From: Vibrio sp. 99-8-1
Lineage (GTDB): Bacteria; Pseudomonadota; Gammaproteobacteria; Enterobacterales; Vibrionaceae
Length of the DNA stretch: 32,715 nt
Direction of reading: 5' to 3'
Assembly: GCF_013114595.1 (NCBI RefSeq)
Contig: NZ_VTXE01000045.1
Coordinates: 1 to 32,715 of the forward strand
Every line of letters begins with the position of its first letter. Positions within the stretch are counted from its first letter, which is position 1. The position numbers and the translations under genes are program-made. Positions 32,608-32,715 of the stretch are shown here, piece by piece. The notes beneath the pieces were generated by a model. It was given only the letters and a program-made list of their open reading frames with translations, did no database searches and was not told where the DNA came from.

Positions 32608-32715
32608 CTGCTATACTCAAGTGACCTCAAGATGCAGGATTCAGAGCAACATCAACAAGTTCAGTTCAAGAAAGATAATTGAAGGAATGGCATTCCCTTT
32701 CAAGATTATCTGACG
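32608..32715. repeat. Probable dispersed Vibrio intergenic repeat, cut by the window edge
   Basis: The sequence downstream of relA begins with CTATACTCAAGTGACCTCAAG (two CTCAAG units ten bases apart), then a CAACATCAACAAGTTCAGTTCAAG stretch. A long imperfect hairpin at about 32673-32711 follows: AGATAAT...GGAATG/CATTCC...ATTATCT. From memory, near-identical blocks lie between genes in many Vibrio chromosomes. The first part recurs, degenerate, at 13865-13886 and 25586-25608 in this window. No gene is visible here. Confidence 0.5.

Noticed and set aside
1..32715. CRISPR array, prophage, toxin-antitoxin or defence island
   Set aside because: No regularly spaced repeats, integrase, phage structural genes or known defence genes were seen; the disputed CptA role of ygfX is the only toxin-like link.
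1..32715. tRNA or rRNA genes
   Set aside because: No cloverleaf with the conserved GGTTCGAATCC-type arm or rRNA-like sequence was found on either strand while reading the spacers.

Overview
The window is a contiguous, moderately AT-rich stretch of a gammaproteobacterial chromosome. Gene order (argO/argP/yggE, serA/rpiA, 6S RNA between zapA and ygfA, sdhE/ygfX beside nadB, rpoE-rseABC-lepA-lepB-rnc-era-recO-pdxJ-acpS, then barA/rlmD/relA) and protein style point to the Vibrionaceae, most likely the larger chromosome of a Vibrio. This is inference from gene content and remembered homologues; no search was run. Almost all of it is core genome. I found no prophage, CRISPR array, tRNA or rRNA, and no defence island.

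Layout. 1-113: probable right end of an IS200-type insertion sequence. 235-3315: mscS, then a YbaK-like tRNA deacylase coupled to the argO exporter, and divergent argP. 3491-4821: a secreted SIMPL-domain protein and an orphan lipoprotein. 4883-8187 (minus strand): serA, rpiA, ygfA (5-FCL), 6S RNA and zapA. 8428-11422: ygfB-ubiH-ubiI, ubiquinone biosynthesis. 11548-13807 (minus): a YtfK/DUF1107 small protein, a long AT-rich gap with a terminator that could end a small RNA, a second YbaK-like deacylase, and ygfZ. 14070-14721: sdhE-ygfX. 14751-16376 (minus): nadB. 16740-19423: the sigma-E operon rpoE-rseA-rseB-rseC. 19551-26049: lepA, lepB-rnc-era, recO-pdxJ-acpS. 26052-28850 (minus): barA. 28973-32547: rlmD-relA. 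A Vibrio-type intergenic repeat lies after relA.

Functional themes. Envelope stress and protein export: sigma-E with its anti-sigma factors, lepB, mscS. Stress and global regulation: relA, a YtfK-like protein that in E. coli promotes (p)ppGpp accumulation, BarA feeding the Csr system, and 6S RNA. Flavin, Fe-S and respiratory maturation: SdhE, YgfZ, NadB, UbiH, UbiI. Translation quality: LepA, two YbaK-like deacylases, RlmD, Era, RNase III.

I see no clearly new multi-gene system. The points most worth a second look are small: a 14-bp perfect hairpin inside rseB, a ygfA ribosome-binding site that seems embedded in the closing stem of 6S RNA, the candidate small RNA at about 12063-12240, the YtfK-like gene, and three dispersed copies of a repeat motif.
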